The notes beneath the pieces were generated by a model. That model was given only the letters and a program-made list of their open reading frames with translations, searched no databases and was not told the DNA's origin. Shown in pieces: positions 44,699-53,834 of a DNA stretch of 64,000 nt. The number at the start of each line of letters is the position of its first letter. Within the stretch, counting starts at the first letter, position 1. A program made the translations under genes and the position numbers. This DNA is from Clostridia bacterium (GTDB lineage Bacteria > Bacillota > DTU025): NCBI GenBank assembly GCA_034926675.1, contig JAYFQW010000006.1, forward strand, positions 120,217 through 184,216. Reading direction: 5' to 3'.

Positions 44699-44840
44699 TC
44701 GTGCACCCCCTCCCGCTCGCGCGACGTACCGCGCATCGTGCGAGCCTTACGCTAGGAGTAATATCCCTCCACATATACGAGGGTATTCAGCCTGCACTTG
44801 CTAAAGACAGCGCCGATGATCGTGACCCATGCAGCGTCAA

Positions 44841-44882
44841 GCCGGCCTCCACGCCTCAACGGAAGGAGGCGCAGAGGCCGGC
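44841..44882. terminator. hairpin downstream of ychF
   Basis: GCCGGCCTC pairs with GAGGCCGGC and an inner GCCTC/GAGGC extends the stem, leaving an AACGGAAG loop. It lies 40 bases beyond the ychF stop on the minus strand. No strong T-run follows. Confidence 0.5.
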
Positions 44883-44921
44883 GAATCGGCTCCATGAAGG
44901 CGCTGGCGCCTGCTGCTCTCG

Positions 44922-45998
44922 CTATTTCGGTGGACTGAAGCGGAAGTTCACTATGTCGCCGTCGGCCATGACGTACTCCTTCCCCTCAAGACGGAACAGG
45001 CCCGCAGCCTTGGCTGCAGCGAACGAACCGCATCGGACAAGATCGTCATAGGCAACGGTCTCCGCGCGGATGAATCCGTGCTCCATGTCGGAGTGGACTT
45101 TCCCGGCAGCACGTCGGGCAACAGTGCCAGCGTGAATTGGCCATGCTCTGACCTCATCCTCTCCGACCGTAAAGAAGGATATCAATCCCAGGCTGTTGTA
45201 CACTGCCCGTGACACCTGCTCCACTCCACTAACGGAGATGCCATACTCAGACATGAACGCCTCTCGCTCATCCGGAGCGAGTTCCGCTATCTCCACCTCG
45301 ATCCTCGCGGCCAGCTCCACGAGGGGAACTCCCCGCTCAGCGCAGTAGGCCCGGAGGTCGTCACGGCGCGGATACCCGCTCGCCGAGAACTGCTCCTCGC
45401 TCATGTTCGCCACGAGCAGAACAGGCTTCACCGACAGAAGCCCATATCCTCGAAGCGCCGCCATATCCTCGGGTGGGATCTGAATCTCGCGCATTCCGCG
45501 TCCTTCGCCAAGCTCCGATGCAAGGCGTGTCATGATCCGGAGTTCCTCGTCCTCCTCCGAACTTCTCTTCTTCGATTCAGACAGCCGCTCCACCCTTGCC
45601 TCAGCCACAGCTAAGTCCGCGAGTATCAGCTCGTCGTTCAGGGCGGCGGCCTCCCCTAGTGGATCGGCAGGTCCATCCTCCGGAGATTCGAAAACCCGCA
45701 CAACGTCCACCAAGGCGTCCACCACTCTCATGTGGTTCGTTAGCCGTGCAAGGCCTCTGGAATCGGAGCGGTCCGCCCCACCTGAGCCAGATGCTCCGGA
45801 GGCCAGGTCCACCACTTCGGTTTGAGCATAGACCGTTTTCTTCGGCTTGAACATCGCGCTAAGGAAGTTGATGCGCGCATCAGGCACTCGAGCCATTCCG
45901 ATGCTCACATCCTGCCGTCCCATCGGATCGGCCCCAGTTAGAAGGCGGAACAGCGTCGTCTTGCCCGCACGAGGAAGTCCGACGATTCCAACTCTCAT
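44922..45998 (-). CDS. ychF: redox-regulated ATPase YchF
   Basis: YchF is a translation-associated Obg-family NTPase that prefers ATP. G1 is GLPRAGKTTLF at residues 7-17. The guanine-specific NKxD is replaced by NMSEE near residue 203, the family's known change linked to ATP use. The C-terminal TGS domain ends FIRAETVAYDDLVRCGS, then KEYVMADGDIVNFRF. The 358-residue length is normal. The ATG overlaps the TGA of the upstream phosphoribosyltransferase (ATGA), so the two are co-translated. Confidence 0.95.
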   Translation of the reverse strand: MRVGIVGLPRAGKTTLFRLLTGADPMGRQDVSIGMARVPDARINFLSAMFKPKKTVYAQTEVVDLASGASGSGGADRSDSRGLARLTNHMRVVDALVDVVRVFESPEDGPADPLGEAAALNDELILADLAVAEARVERLSESKKRSSEEDEELRIMTRLASELGEGRGMREIQIPPEDMAALRGYGLLSVKPVLLVANMSEEQFSASGYPRRDDLRAYCAERGVPLVELAARIEVEIAELAPDEREAFMSEYGISVSGVEQVSRAVYNSLGLISFFTVGEDEVRAWPIHAGTVARRAAGKVHSDMEHGFIRAETVAYDDLVRCGSFAAAKAAGLFRLEGKEYVMADGDIVNFRFSPPK

Positions 45999-46513
45999 TC
46001 CAACCCGTCCCTTCCTTCATCAGCCATGGCCTTCACCCGTGCCTCCGCAAGTTGCGCGAGGCGAGCGGGGTCCCAGGGGTAAACGATCCAGCCGTCCACT
46101 GTGGCGCCGTAGTAATCGGGCTTCAGGTCGGGAAAGGCGGATTGGGTGGGTTTGTAGTGCAGCACCGCCACACTGGGAACACCGCCCACCTGTTCGATTC
46201 GCTGTTTCACAGCTACCACAGTCCTGCCCGAATCCCACACATCATCCACCACAAGCACTCGCTTTCCGGCGAGGTACGGATCAGCTGGGAACTGGAGGAA
46301 TACAGGTTTGTCCAACGTCTTGCCTATCCCGGTGTAGAACATCACCGCCGCGGCGAGGATGTTTCTCTGGTCGATTCTCTCGGAAATCAGGCATGCCGGC
46401 ACCATGCCTCCGCGGGTTATGCACAATAGGGCATCGAATTCCCCATCCAGTTTCCCTACTAGTGCGTCAACTAGCTCCTCGATGTCTTGCCACGACAGAT
46501 GCGTCTTCTTCAA
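45995..46513 (-). CDS. phosphoribosyltransferase (purine PRTase-like)
   Basis: The 172-residue protein has the type I phosphoribosyltransferase core. The PRPP motif VLVVDDVWDSGRTVV is near residue 88, LLCITRGGMVPA near 30 has the preceding loop, and VDGWIVYPWDP near 140 matches the hypoxanthine/xanthine-type (Gpt/HpT-like) C-terminal hood. The TTG start at 46513 has GAGGAGG 7 bases upstream. The substrate base cannot be read from sequence. It is coupled to ychF. Confidence 0.85.
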   Translation of the reverse strand: MKKTHLSWQDIEELVDALVGKLDGEFDALLCITRGGMVPACLISERIDQRNILAAAVMFYTGIGKTLDKPVFLQFPADPYLAGKRVLVVDDVWDSGRTVVAVKQRIEQVGGVPSVAVLHYKPTQSAFPDLKPDYYGATVDGWIVYPWDPARLAQLAEARVKAMADEGRDGLE

Positions 46514-46537
46514 GCCATAGCCTCCTCGCGTCAGGCG

Positions 46538-48223
46538 TTATGGATGCCTCCTGTAGAAGCATGAACCGCCTATGAACTCCCGCATTATGGAGTTGGGCGG
46601 AATGTCCGCATCCTCCACAGGGGAAATATAGGTGAGAAACCGCCTGAGCCGCTTGGCCTCAGTATACTCAGGCTCGTCCTCCCTAATCACGTTCAGAAGC
46701 CGCTCGGCGTGGGGTTTCAGCACCGCGAGCTCATATGCCAGAGCGGTGTTGAACATGACGTCGGCGGTCTCCTGGAATGGGAAGATGTTTCGCTCCTCCC
46801 CTGCCCTCACCTTCTGCCACATACCTATAGTATCCTGCGCGCTGTGTCCACGGAAGAGGTTATCCCTCACAATTCTGCGGAGGATGCGCACGTCAGTCGT
46901 TGGTATTCTGTTGTGATCGTCAATGTTCAGGTGCGTCAGGGCCGAGGCGTATATCTTGAACTTGCGTCCCATGGGTATCGACTGAGTGAGCTTGTCGTTC
47001 AACCCGTGGATGCCCTCGATTATCAACATCTGGTTCCGCTCGATCTTGATCGGCCTTCCGTATGGAGAACGCCGGCCCTCTATGAAATCGAACACCGGGA
47101 TCTCCACCTCCTCGCCTTGTATGAGACGGGTAATGTGATCGTTCAGAAGCGCAAGGTCAATTGCATCGATAGACTCGAAGTCGGCGTCGCCGAGCTCATC
47201 AGTTGGTGTCGAATCGCGGTCGACGAAGTAGTCATCGAGTGAAACGGGCACAGGGTTCAAACCGTTCACCTTGAGCTGCACCCACAGCCGCTGGGCAAAG
47301 GTGGTCTTGCCTGATGAAGAAGGCCCGGCGATCAACACGACCGCAGTGCGGTCTCGCGTAGCGTTGATCATGTCGGCGATCTGAGCAACCTTCTTCTCGT
47401 GCAGCGCCTCCACAATCTGAATGAACGGGTTGATCTTTCCAGACGCTATCACATCGTTCAGCGAGGCAACATCGGTAACCCCGATGACTTTGCCCCACTT
47501 CTCCGCCTCGAAATACACGTTCGCGAGTTTTCCCTGCTCGACGTATTCGGGGACCTCCAGCGGGTTGCCCCTCCTTGGAAACTCCAGAATGAAGCCTGGC
47601 AAATAGTGGCGAAGCCTGAACGCCGTGAGGTATCCAGTACGCGGCGCCATGTAGCCGTACAGGTAGTCATTCAGCCACCCACATTGGTAGATGTTCACAG
47701 TGTCGATGTTCCTGTATTTCAGCAGCCTAACCTTGTCCATCTGTCCGTCTGCGCGGAACAGCTCCACGGCATCATCCACCGTCATCGTTTTCCTGACTAT
47801 CGGCTTGTCCGCCTCGGCGATCTCGCGCATCCGATTCTCCACCGAACGAACGTCCGCCTCCGAAAGAGGCCTTCTCCACTTGATCTCCCCGTACAACCCA
47901 TTGGACAGGGAGTGCCGAATCATAACCCGACACCCCTCGAGAACCTCACGGGCCGCTTTGACTAGCACAAGGATTCCGGTGCGTCGATAGATTCTCATTC
48001 CATCCTCTGAACTCACGTCGATAAACTCCACTCTAGCATCGCGCGTAAGCGCGTACGTGAGCTCTCGGAGGTCGTTGTCGACCTTTGCAGCCATAACGAG
48101 CCAGGCACACCCGTGCGGCACGACGGACGCAGCCTCCTCAAGAGTTGCTCCCGCCGCAACCGAATGCTGGCTGCCATCGGGCAGAGTTATCAGGATCGTG
48201 CCTTGCGAAGTCGCAGTGTTCAT
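46538..48223 (-). CDS. TGS-domain nucleoside (uridine) kinase
   Basis: The N terminus (residues 5-70) is a TGS-like domain (ITLPDGSQHSVAAGATLEEAA), followed by a threonyl-tRNA-synthetase-like second domain to about 200. The C-terminal half is a P-loop kinase with IAGPSSSGKTTFAQRL near 290, VSLDDYFVDRD near 320 and IIEGIHGLND near 400, as in uridine kinases. The ATG at 48223 has GGAGGAG 5 bases upstream and gives 561 residues, typical of Firmicutes members. It phosphorylates uridine or cytidine if it follows the family; the TGS domain's role is unknown. Confidence 0.92.
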   Translation of the reverse strand: MNTATSQGTILITLPDGSQHSVAAGATLEEAASVVPHGCAWLVMAAKVDNDLRELTYALTRDARVEFIDVSSEDGMRIYRRTGILVLVKAAREVLEGCRVMIRHSLSNGLYGEIKWRRPLSEADVRSVENRMREIAEADKPIVRKTMTVDDAVELFRADGQMDKVRLLKYRNIDTVNIYQCGWLNDYLYGYMAPRTGYLTAFRLRHYLPGFILEFPRRGNPLEVPEYVEQGKLANVYFEAEKWGKVIGVTDVASLNDVIASGKINPFIQIVEALHEKKVAQIADMINATRDRTAVVLIAGPSSSGKTTFAQRLWVQLKVNGLNPVPVSLDDYFVDRDSTPTDELGDADFESIDAIDLALLNDHITRLIQGEEVEIPVFDFIEGRRSPYGRPIKIERNQMLIIEGIHGLNDKLTQSIPMGRKFKIYASALTHLNIDDHNRIPTTDVRILRRIVRDNLFRGHSAQDTIGMWQKVRAGEERNIFPFQETADVMFNTALAYELAVLKPHAERLLNVIREDEPEYTEAKRLRRFLTYISPVEDADIPPNSIMREFIGGSCFYRRHP

Positions 48224-48397
48224 TGGTCTCCTCCGATGCCAGGTTCCTGGTATGTAGTAGGGGTTTCGACAGACGAGCCGCTGCTTCCTCCATAAGTTGC
48301 TGTGGAGCAAGGCTCCGAATGGCCGAAGGGATAACGAAATCGGCTCATATGCCGATACATGCTTTAGAGTACTCAAAGCCCGGGGGGGAATGCACGG

Positions 48398-49474
48398 ATG
48401 CAAGTGAAAGACTCCACAATAGCCATGTCGTCTAGCTATGTGCGTGCGCGCAAGCACACCAAATCAGAGTCGCTCACAGCCTGGATCGGATCCAGGCCAG
48501 ACCAAGCTCCACAGGGACGTGGGATTACTAGCGCCCCCTTCTCCGACCGTGTCGCCATATCGGATGAAGCGCGAACAGCATTGGCTGAGAGGGCCCGGGG
48601 CAGTGCGGCAACACAGAGCGTGACCGATCCGCTGAACGACGAGGATGCAGGGCTCGATTCGAAGACCCGCATGGCAAAGAGAATCATCGAACTCCTGACC
48701 GGCATCAAGATCGAGACGATCAACATCACCAAGATCAAGGACGCCCAGGCGGCGGAAGCTGCCTCGCAGGCCTCCGCGGCTACAGGCAATGCTGCAAATG
48801 ACGCTGATTGGGGTGCAGAGTACCAATCGACCGAGACGACCACGGATACTCAGGAGATGTCGTTCGAGGCAGAGGGACTGATCACTACCGCCGATGGACA
48901 AGCTGTCAGATTCACCTTGGGCCTTTCGATGCGGAGTGAGGAGACGTTCACGAGGAGTATCTCTGCGCGATTTGGAAACGCAAAGAAAGTGGATCCCATA
49001 GTGCTGAATCTCACAGGAGAGGCCGCTCAGCTCACCGATGACCTGTTCGAGTTCGATCTCAATGCCGATGGTGCAACCGAGATGATCTCCCACCTCCGTC
49101 CGGGCAGTGGTTTTCTTGTATTCGATAGGAACGGCGACGGCGCGGTGAACGACGGAAGCGAGCTCTTCGGGCCCACCTCAGGCAATGGCATGTCGGAGCT
49201 TTCGGAGCTAGATACAGACGGCAGTGGATGGATCGATGAAGGAGACGATGCCTGGAGCCAGCTATACGTGTGGACGCGCGACTCGGCAGGCAAGGACGCG
49301 CTGACGACTCCATCGTCTGCCGGGGTAGGGGCCATCTTCCTTGGAAGCGTCGACGCTCAGTTCGAAATCAAGGACAGCACGAACAGAACGGCTGGGGAGC
49401 TGGCCCGGATGGGGCTGTATCTTCGCACCGACAAGACAGTCCGCACAGTCCAGCAGGTGGATCTGGTTGTGTAG
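48398..49474 (+). CDS. EF-hand-like calcium-binding repeat protein
   Basis: The first 150 residues are polar and low in aromatic residues; the rest is a domain with three D-x-N/D-x-D-G loops: FDLNADGATE near 225, FDRNGDGAVNDGSELFG near 245 and LDTDGSGWIDEGDD near 268. It then runs LYVWTRDSAGKDAL, GVGAIFLG and VQQVDLVV. This domain is widespread in marine gammaproteobacteria and less usual in Firmicutes. No signal peptide is visible, so it may be cytoplasmic or exported by a leaderless route. The ATG 48398 follows GGGGGGGAATGCACGG. It is an orphan gene; transfer is possible. Confidence 0.72.
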   Translation: MQVKDSTIAMSSSYVRARKHTKSESLTAWIGSRPDQAPQGRGITSAPFSDRVAISDEARTALAERARGSAATQSVTDPLNDEDAGLDSKTRMAKRIIELLTGIKIETINITKIKDAQAAEAASQASAATGNAANDADWGAEYQSTETTTDTQEMSFEAEGLITTADGQAVRFTLGLSMRSEETFTRSISARFGNAKKVDPIVLNLTGEAAQLTDDLFEFDLNADGATEMISHLRPGSGFLVFDRNGDGAVNDGSELFGPTSGNGMSELSELDTDGSGWIDEGDDAWSQLYVWTRDSAGKDALTTPSSAGVGAIFLGSVDAQFEIKDSTNRTAGELARMGLYLRTDKTVRTVQQVDLVV

Positions 49475-49518
49475 AATGCGGATCACGCGCCACGCCTGCA
49501 TATAGAAGCCCGCAATCC

Positions 49519-49550
49519 CGCCGCGGTCACGAGCCTCTCCGACCGCGGCG
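49519..49550. terminator. bidirectional hairpin
   Basis: CGCCGCGGTC and GACCGCGGCG form a perfect 10-bp stem with a 12-base loop, between the convergent calcium-binding and permease genes. No T-run is present on either strand. Confidence 0.55.
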
Positions 49551-49554
49551 CTCG

Positions 49555-50394
49555 CTATGCTTTTGTAAGCAGGCCCCGCTGTGCTGCCCAGCGGAAGGCG
49601 AGGTTGAACAGCACAATCCCAATGACTAGATGTGAAGCGCAGGCCGCCATCGAAGTCCACAGAATACCCGTGGATGCGAAATGCTGGAGCGACATCCCTC
49701 TGAAGGCGATGTCTCGAGCCATTCTGTAGCATGGCCCAAATGGAACTACCATCTCCAACGTACGGCGCCAGCCCGACGAAGCTGGATCTCCTGCGAACAC
49801 CATGGCAAATAGCCCCATTGATACGAGGTTCACGAGCGCTCCCACCCTCTTGCTCATTAGCGCAACCCCGCCTAGGGCAAACCCCATCCCCAGGACTCCC
49901 ATGCGCATGATGCCCATGGGAAGGCAGGCGCCTGGCGGCGGAGAAGCGAAACGCACCCCGGTGGTAACCGACACTGCAGCCACTATCACGGCGATATCCG
50001 GGAGAATACTGATCATCGATGCGATATCGCGGAGAATGACTATGCGCCACAGGGGTGCGGAGGAGACACACAGCTGCTCCAGAATACCGGATCCTGGTTC
50101 CTCCGTGGAAAGCCGGGCTGCACTCTGGAGTGCGCTGAGGCATAAGAACACGGCGCAGAAGCCGAACAGCATCTCCTGCCCGGGAGACCCATGGGCGCCC
50201 AGCCTGATGCATGCCGCCGATACCGCGGCTCCACCCCGTTCTGCCGTGGCCGCTCGCCCCGCCGTCACCCCAAGGACAGCTCCTGCCATGAACACGTACA
50301 CTGCGAAGACCTCTGCGATCTGCTCCACAGGGCTTCTCAGCTTGCGTGTGAACCCCCGCTTCATCTCAACCCACAGTATCGCAAGGTCCACCAC
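49555..50394 (-). CDS. ABC-2 type transporter permease
   Basis: The protein has about 279 residues and six hydrophobic segments, beginning ILWVEMKRGFTRKLRSP, the usual cytoplasmic N-terminal of ABC-2 permeases, with a long loop after the second helix. It lies 19 bases after the ABC ATPase gene. GTG 50394 has AGGAGG 9 bases upstream; an adjacent GTG is an alternative. The cargo is unknown; heavy-metal or antimicrobial-type export is possible because the operon starts with an ArsR-type regulator. Confidence 0.82.
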   Translation of the reverse strand: MVDLAILWVEMKRGFTRKLRSPVEQIAEVFAVYVFMAGAVLGVTAGRAATAERGGAAVSAACIRLGAHGSPGQEMLFGFCAVFLCLSALQSAARLSTEEPGSGILEQLCVSSAPLWRIVILRDIASMISILPDIAVIVAAVSVTTGVRFASPPPGACLPMGIMRMGVLGMGFALGGVALMSKRVGALVNLVSMGLFAMVFAGDPASSGWRRTLEMVVPFGPCYRMARDIAFRGMSLQHFASTGILWTSMAACASHLVIGIVLFNLAFRWAAQRGLLTKA

Positions 50395-50413
50395 TGCTGC
50401 GCGCCTCCTTCTC

Positions 50414-51403
50414 CTACCTGGCATACCTGGGCTTTCCCGTGAGTTCAAGGAACACCTTCTCAAGGCATGGCTCAACCCGCCCCACCGACTCGACTCCGAT
50501 CTGCGCTGCGCGCAGCAGATCCATGGCCTCGAAGAGGCGCGCCTGGCTCGCAACGTCTATCCATACCACAGTCCTGCCATCTTCGCGAGAGATCCTCACC
50601 CGACCGATTCTGCCGAGCCCATCGCGTGCGGCAGACTCGAGTTCTCCGGTCAGATCTATGCGGTACGCGCGCGCAGCAAACAGAGAGAGAAGCGCGCTTA
50701 CCCTGTCCAGCGCGAGCACCCTGCCCTCGCTGAGAATGCACACCCTGTCGCACACATCCTGAGCCATATCCATCTGATGCGTGCTTATGATGACCGAACG
50801 GCCCTCGTCTTGTGCGAGGCGTCGGATAAGCGCGCGCAGCTCGACTGAGGATTGGACATCCAGGCCCAGCGTAGGCTCGTCCATGAGCAGCACCTGCGGG
50901 CGGGCGCACAAAGACGCAGCGATCGACACCTTCTGTCGCATGCCCATGGACAGGTCGTTGACTGGCATAGCGACCCACCTTTCCATGCCGAAGAAGCGTA
51001 TCCATTCACGTGAGGCCGCCGAGAGCGCCCTCCGGCCCCCTGCACCCCTGAGTGCAGCGAAGTACTCGATATTCTCGTATGCCGTCATCCTAGGGTAGAG
51101 GGTCCGGCCCCTGTCGAAGACCATTCCTATCCGTGCCACCGCGTCCCTCCGCCGCCGTACGATGTCTGCTCCCCCGATTAGGATGCGCCCTGCAGTTGGA
51201 GTGATGAGCCCCGCCATCATGCCAAGCGCGGTGGACTTGCCTGCTCCGTTCGGCCCGAGAAGCCCGACGACCTCTCCGGCCTCAACCGAGAGAGTGAGGT
51301 CCGCAACTGCGGGTGCGCGCACCGCCGTATCCCGCCGCAGTCTGCGTTGGGCCGGGTACTCCTTCCACACACTGTGCAGTTCCACACTGGAATGCATGGT
51401 CAT
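50414..51403 (-). CDS. ABC transporter ATP-binding protein
   Basis: The 329-residue ATPase has Walker A LLGPNGAGKST near residue 50, signature LSMGMRQKV near 150 and Walker B VLLMDEPTLGLD near 170, then an extra C-terminal domain of about 90 residues as in ABC-2 exporter ATPases. Its start overlaps the ArsR-type gene's stop (ATGA) and its end lies next to the permease gene. The three form an operon, regulator, ATPase, permease. Confidence 0.92.
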   Translation of the reverse strand: MTMHSSVELHSVWKEYPAQRRLRRDTAVRAPAVADLTLSVEAGEVVGLLGPNGAGKSTALGMMAGLITPTAGRILIGGADIVRRRRDAVARIGMVFDRGRTLYPRMTAYENIEYFAALRGAGGRRALSAASREWIRFFGMERWVAMPVNDLSMGMRQKVSIAASLCARPQVLLMDEPTLGLDVQSSVELRALIRRLAQDEGRSVIISTHQMDMAQDVCDRVCILSEGRVLALDRVSALLSLFAARAYRIDLTGELESAARDGLGRIGRVRISREDGRTVVWIDVASQARLFEAMDLLRAAQIGVESVGRVEPCLEKVFLELTGKPRYAR

Positions 51404-52005
51404 CCGCGATTCTCCTCAGGGCGGGCAGTAGGGTCTCCGCCGGTGACGGATGTGGGGTACACGGCAAGCGCCATGGAGTAGACAGTGGCCACGTTCTCAT
51501 CTCCACTCGCCCTGAACTCCTCTGCCAGCTCAGCAAGCCTTTCGGCGAAGCACGTGGCCACCTCTCTGCTCATCGGGACATTGATCAGCTGCGCATTCAC
51601 GACGTGATCCCTTTCATTCGCATCCTCGATACACTCGATAGCGCCACGGATGTCCCGGGTTATCGCCTCCAGTGCGATGCCCGGCGCTTCCCGCGCGCCT
51701 CCCAGAGACTGATGCACCACGAAATCCCTAGCCACAGCCTGATAGCGCTTTTCGACTATCCCGGATTTCTCCTTGGTATGCACAAGCTTGACGAGCCCTG
51801 CCCGTTCCAGAACCTTCACATGGTAGTGAAGGCTGGCCGGCATTAGCTGCAGCCTATCTGCCAGCTGTTTCACCGAAAGCGGCTCCTCCGCCAGGAGTTT
51901 CAGGGCTGCGATCCGTCTCCGGTCGAGCAGTGCACGGAGTTCCTCTATTGTGCTCGCGACATGCACAGCAGCAGGAGCCCACTGCACGCCATCCCCCTTC
52001 CTCAT
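51400..52005 (-). CDS. ArsR/HTH-type transcriptional regulator
   Basis: The protein has about 201 residues. The N-terminal winged helix reads LLAEEPLSVKQLADRLQLMPASLHYHVKVLERAGLVKL near residues 35-75, typical of HTH_20/ArsR-like regulators; the longer C-terminal part is of unknown function. ATG 52005 follows GGAG with 8 bases of spacing. It is the first gene of an ABC-exporter operon and probably controls it. No metal-binding cysteine pair of canonical ArsR is obvious, so the signal is unknown. Confidence 0.85.
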   Translation of the reverse strand: MRKGDGVQWAPAAVHVASTIEELRALLDRRRIAALKLLAEEPLSVKQLADRLQLMPASLHYHVKVLERAGLVKLVHTKEKSGIVEKRYQAVARDFVVHQSLGGAREAPGIALEAITRDIRGAIECIEDANERDHVVNAQLINVPMSREVATCFAERLAELAEEFRASGDENVATVYSMALAVYPTSVTGGDPTARPEENRG

Positions 52006-52560
52006 TTGGCACACTCCTATTATGTTGTTCCCATTTCATGATAGCCTTTCCCATATTTGACGTCAATACCCATTTGCGCGTTCCTGGCGCTACGATATGG
52101 TATCCCTGTTTCCTTCCACTGACCTTTGACCGTTGTTCGATGAATTCAGGTTCGTCGGACGGTTGCCGGCTATTGTGATGCTCTCAGCCGCACGCTATGT
52201 ACCCGGAAACGCGAGGCACACAGCCATGCTTGATGATGCGACCGAACAGATGGTCCGGATTCGTCCAGCGGGTGGTCAATATCTGTCCAGCGAATAGCAG
52301 GGGCTGGACCGCAAGTATCCACCCGGCGTCGCTCACCCGTCGGTGACCTCCGCATCGCGCGGAAACTACGACCAGAATGGCGGAAACCGGGGCTCAGGAT
52401 AGCTCCACACGCCCTCAAAACACAGTCTCATGCCGTAGGTGGCCAATTGCAGTCCAGCAAAGCGCGAAGGCTGCAAACAAACTGACCAGGGGGTGGATCA
52501 AGACGGTTCATCCTTGAATCGACATGGAGCCTCGATAGCCAAAAAGGAAGCCGGCGACGA
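52006..52560. other. non-coding region with probable insertion-sequence remnants
   Basis: I see no intact gene in this 550-base stretch. At 52249-52292 two adjacent 22-base direct repeats occur, and other tracts (about 52350-52400 and 52480-52510) look like the non-coding ends of insertion elements. It lies between an ArsR gene and a decayed transposase. Confidence 0.5.
52249..52292. repeat. two adjacent 22-bp imperfect direct repeats
   Basis: Copies at 52249-52270 and 52271-52292 match at 16 of 22 positions and both end in GTCCAGCG. Multiple such 20-22-base repeats are typical of the terminal transposase-binding sites of IS21-type elements. No istA/istB gene is present. Confidence 0.5.
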
Positions 52561-52568
52561 ATCTCCAT

Positions 52569-53160
52569 TTCTATTGCGGCGGCATGCTCAGATTTGCCGG
52601 TGACCGTAGTCGAACACTAACAACGTGGTACGGTCAGATTACCTATAAGAGAGCTTACTATCACTGCAAGCGGTGCGGGGCCTCCAGGGTTCCCCTTGAT
52701 GAGCAGCTAGGGGTTTAGCGACGGCGCGGTATGGATCTGGAACCTGGTCGACACCTACTTCCCAGAGGTGGTGCGGATCATGGACTGGTATCACGTGTCT
52801 GAGCACATGTGGGGATTCGCGCGGGTTCTGTATGACGGCAGCGAGTGACGATGCAAGGCCTGGGTAGATGAACAGTTTGAGCTACTGGGCAATGGTCAGG
52901 TTGAAGAACTTGTGAGTCGGCTGAGCGCCTTGACGGACTTGGCCGACGAATCGGCAGCAGCGTGGTGGAGAGCGCATGCAAGAACGTGGTGCAGATACGG
53001 CACAAGAGGCCAGGGATGCGCTGGAGCGCGGAGGGAGCACAGGAAGTCCTGAACTTGAGAACAAGCATCTTGAACAGCAAGTGGGACGAATTCTGGCAGA
53101 GGCGAAGGCAGAGAACCAATTCGAGCATACAGAATCCAGTAAACATCCTACGGGCAGCCT
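52569..53160 (+). pseudogene. decayed ISKra4-family transposase
   Basis: Translated in pieces, the DNA shows an ISKra4-type transposase. Around 52569-52715 there is YCGGMLRFAGDRSR, then TTWYGQITYKRAYYHCKRC and PLDEQLG, the zinc-binding N-terminal part. About 52717 onwards reads SDGAVWIWNLVD, YFPEVVRIMDWYHVSEHMW and VEELVSRLSAL, the catalytic core. Around 52960-53160, in another frame, it continues VVESACKNVVQIRHKRPGMRW and VLNLRTSILNSKWDEFW. An internal deletion after LG, a TGA after YDGSE and a frameshift separate the parts. No intact inverted repeats were found. Confidence 0.75.
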
Positions 53161-53364
53161 GATGCGCCACCCACGAGGAAGAGATGCCAATCCTTGAGTG
53201 CTACAATCCTTACACGCACCCTCCGTGAACCGTGAACCCACATATTGCGTTTTGCGCCGCATCGTGGTAGTCTATTTGTGGCTGTTGTTCAAGGGCGAAT
53301 ATGCGCATCTTCCGCCGACTTGATCAAGAGTCTACTACCTACCTAGCAAAGGAGCGCGATCAAG

Positions 53365-53661
53365 TTGGCGTTTGAAGACAAGACCCTTGTTTGCAAAGAC
53401 TGTGGCCAGGAGTTCGTATTCACCTCCGGCGAGCAGCAGTTCTACGTCGATCACGGTTTTCAGAACGAGCCTTCCAGGTGCAACGATTGCAGGCGCGCCC
53501 GCAGGAGCAACGCCGGATCAATGGGTGGCCCCCGCGAGATGCATGAGATAATCTGCTCGTCATGCGGCAAGCCAGCGCAGGTGCCCTTCCTTCCCAGCGG
53601 CGACAGGCCTGTCTACTGCAGCGAGTGCTTCGCAGCATCCAGGTCGGAAGGCCGCCGGTAG
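53365..53661 (+). CDS. zinc-ribbon CxxC-CxxC domain protein
   Basis: The 98-residue protein has two pairs of zinc-type cysteines: CKDCGQEFVF with CNDCRRARRS, and CSSCGKPAQVPF with CSECFAASR. It resembles the probable zinc-ribbon (zf-trcl) and CxxC-x17-CxxC domain proteins found in Firmicutes and Chloroflexi. The function is unknown. TTG at 53365 follows GGAG with 10 bases of spacing. The gene stands between a decayed transposase and a terminator. Confidence 0.85.
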   Translation: MAFEDKTLVCKDCGQEFVFTSGEQQFYVDHGFQNEPSRCNDCRRARRSNAGSMGGPREMHEIICSSCGKPAQVPFLPSGDRPVYCSECFAASRSEGRR

Positions 53662-53672
53662 GCGCCTGAACC

Positions 53673-53700
53673 AAGGTCATCGACCTTATCGATTAAGGTC
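53673..53700 (+). other. overlapping alternative hairpins upstream of terminator
   Basis: AAGGTC (53673) can pair with GACCTT (53682), or GACCTTA (53682) with TAAGGTC (53694). The two hairpins share GACCTT so only one can form. The arrangement resembles an attenuator, but it lies after a stop codon and could be chance. Confidence 0.25.
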
Positions 53701-53725
53701 TGCGAGTTCAAATGCGCGGAACACC

Positions 53726-53750
53726 AAGCCCCGGGTTAACCCCGGGGCTT
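53726..53750. terminator. Rho-independent-type hairpin after zinc-ribbon gene
   Basis: AAGCCCCGGG and CCCGGGGCTT form a perfect 10-bp stem around TTAAC, followed by TCGCTTCTCT. It is 64 bases after the zinc-ribbon stop and between convergent genes. Confidence 0.75.
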
Positions 53751-53834
53751 TCGCTTCTCTCATCAGGCAGCCAAATCGAATAGCCCTGCCAATCATCATT
53801 CACGCGTACGAAGGACCGGCTTCCTCCACTCAGA

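Noticed and set aside
53690..53726. tRNA-like 3' end (GAGTTCAAATGCGCGGAACACCA)
   Set aside because: The T-loop-like TTCAAAT and CCA end are suggestive, but no matching acceptor 5' strand, D-arm or anticodon arm can be formed in the preceding 80 bases.
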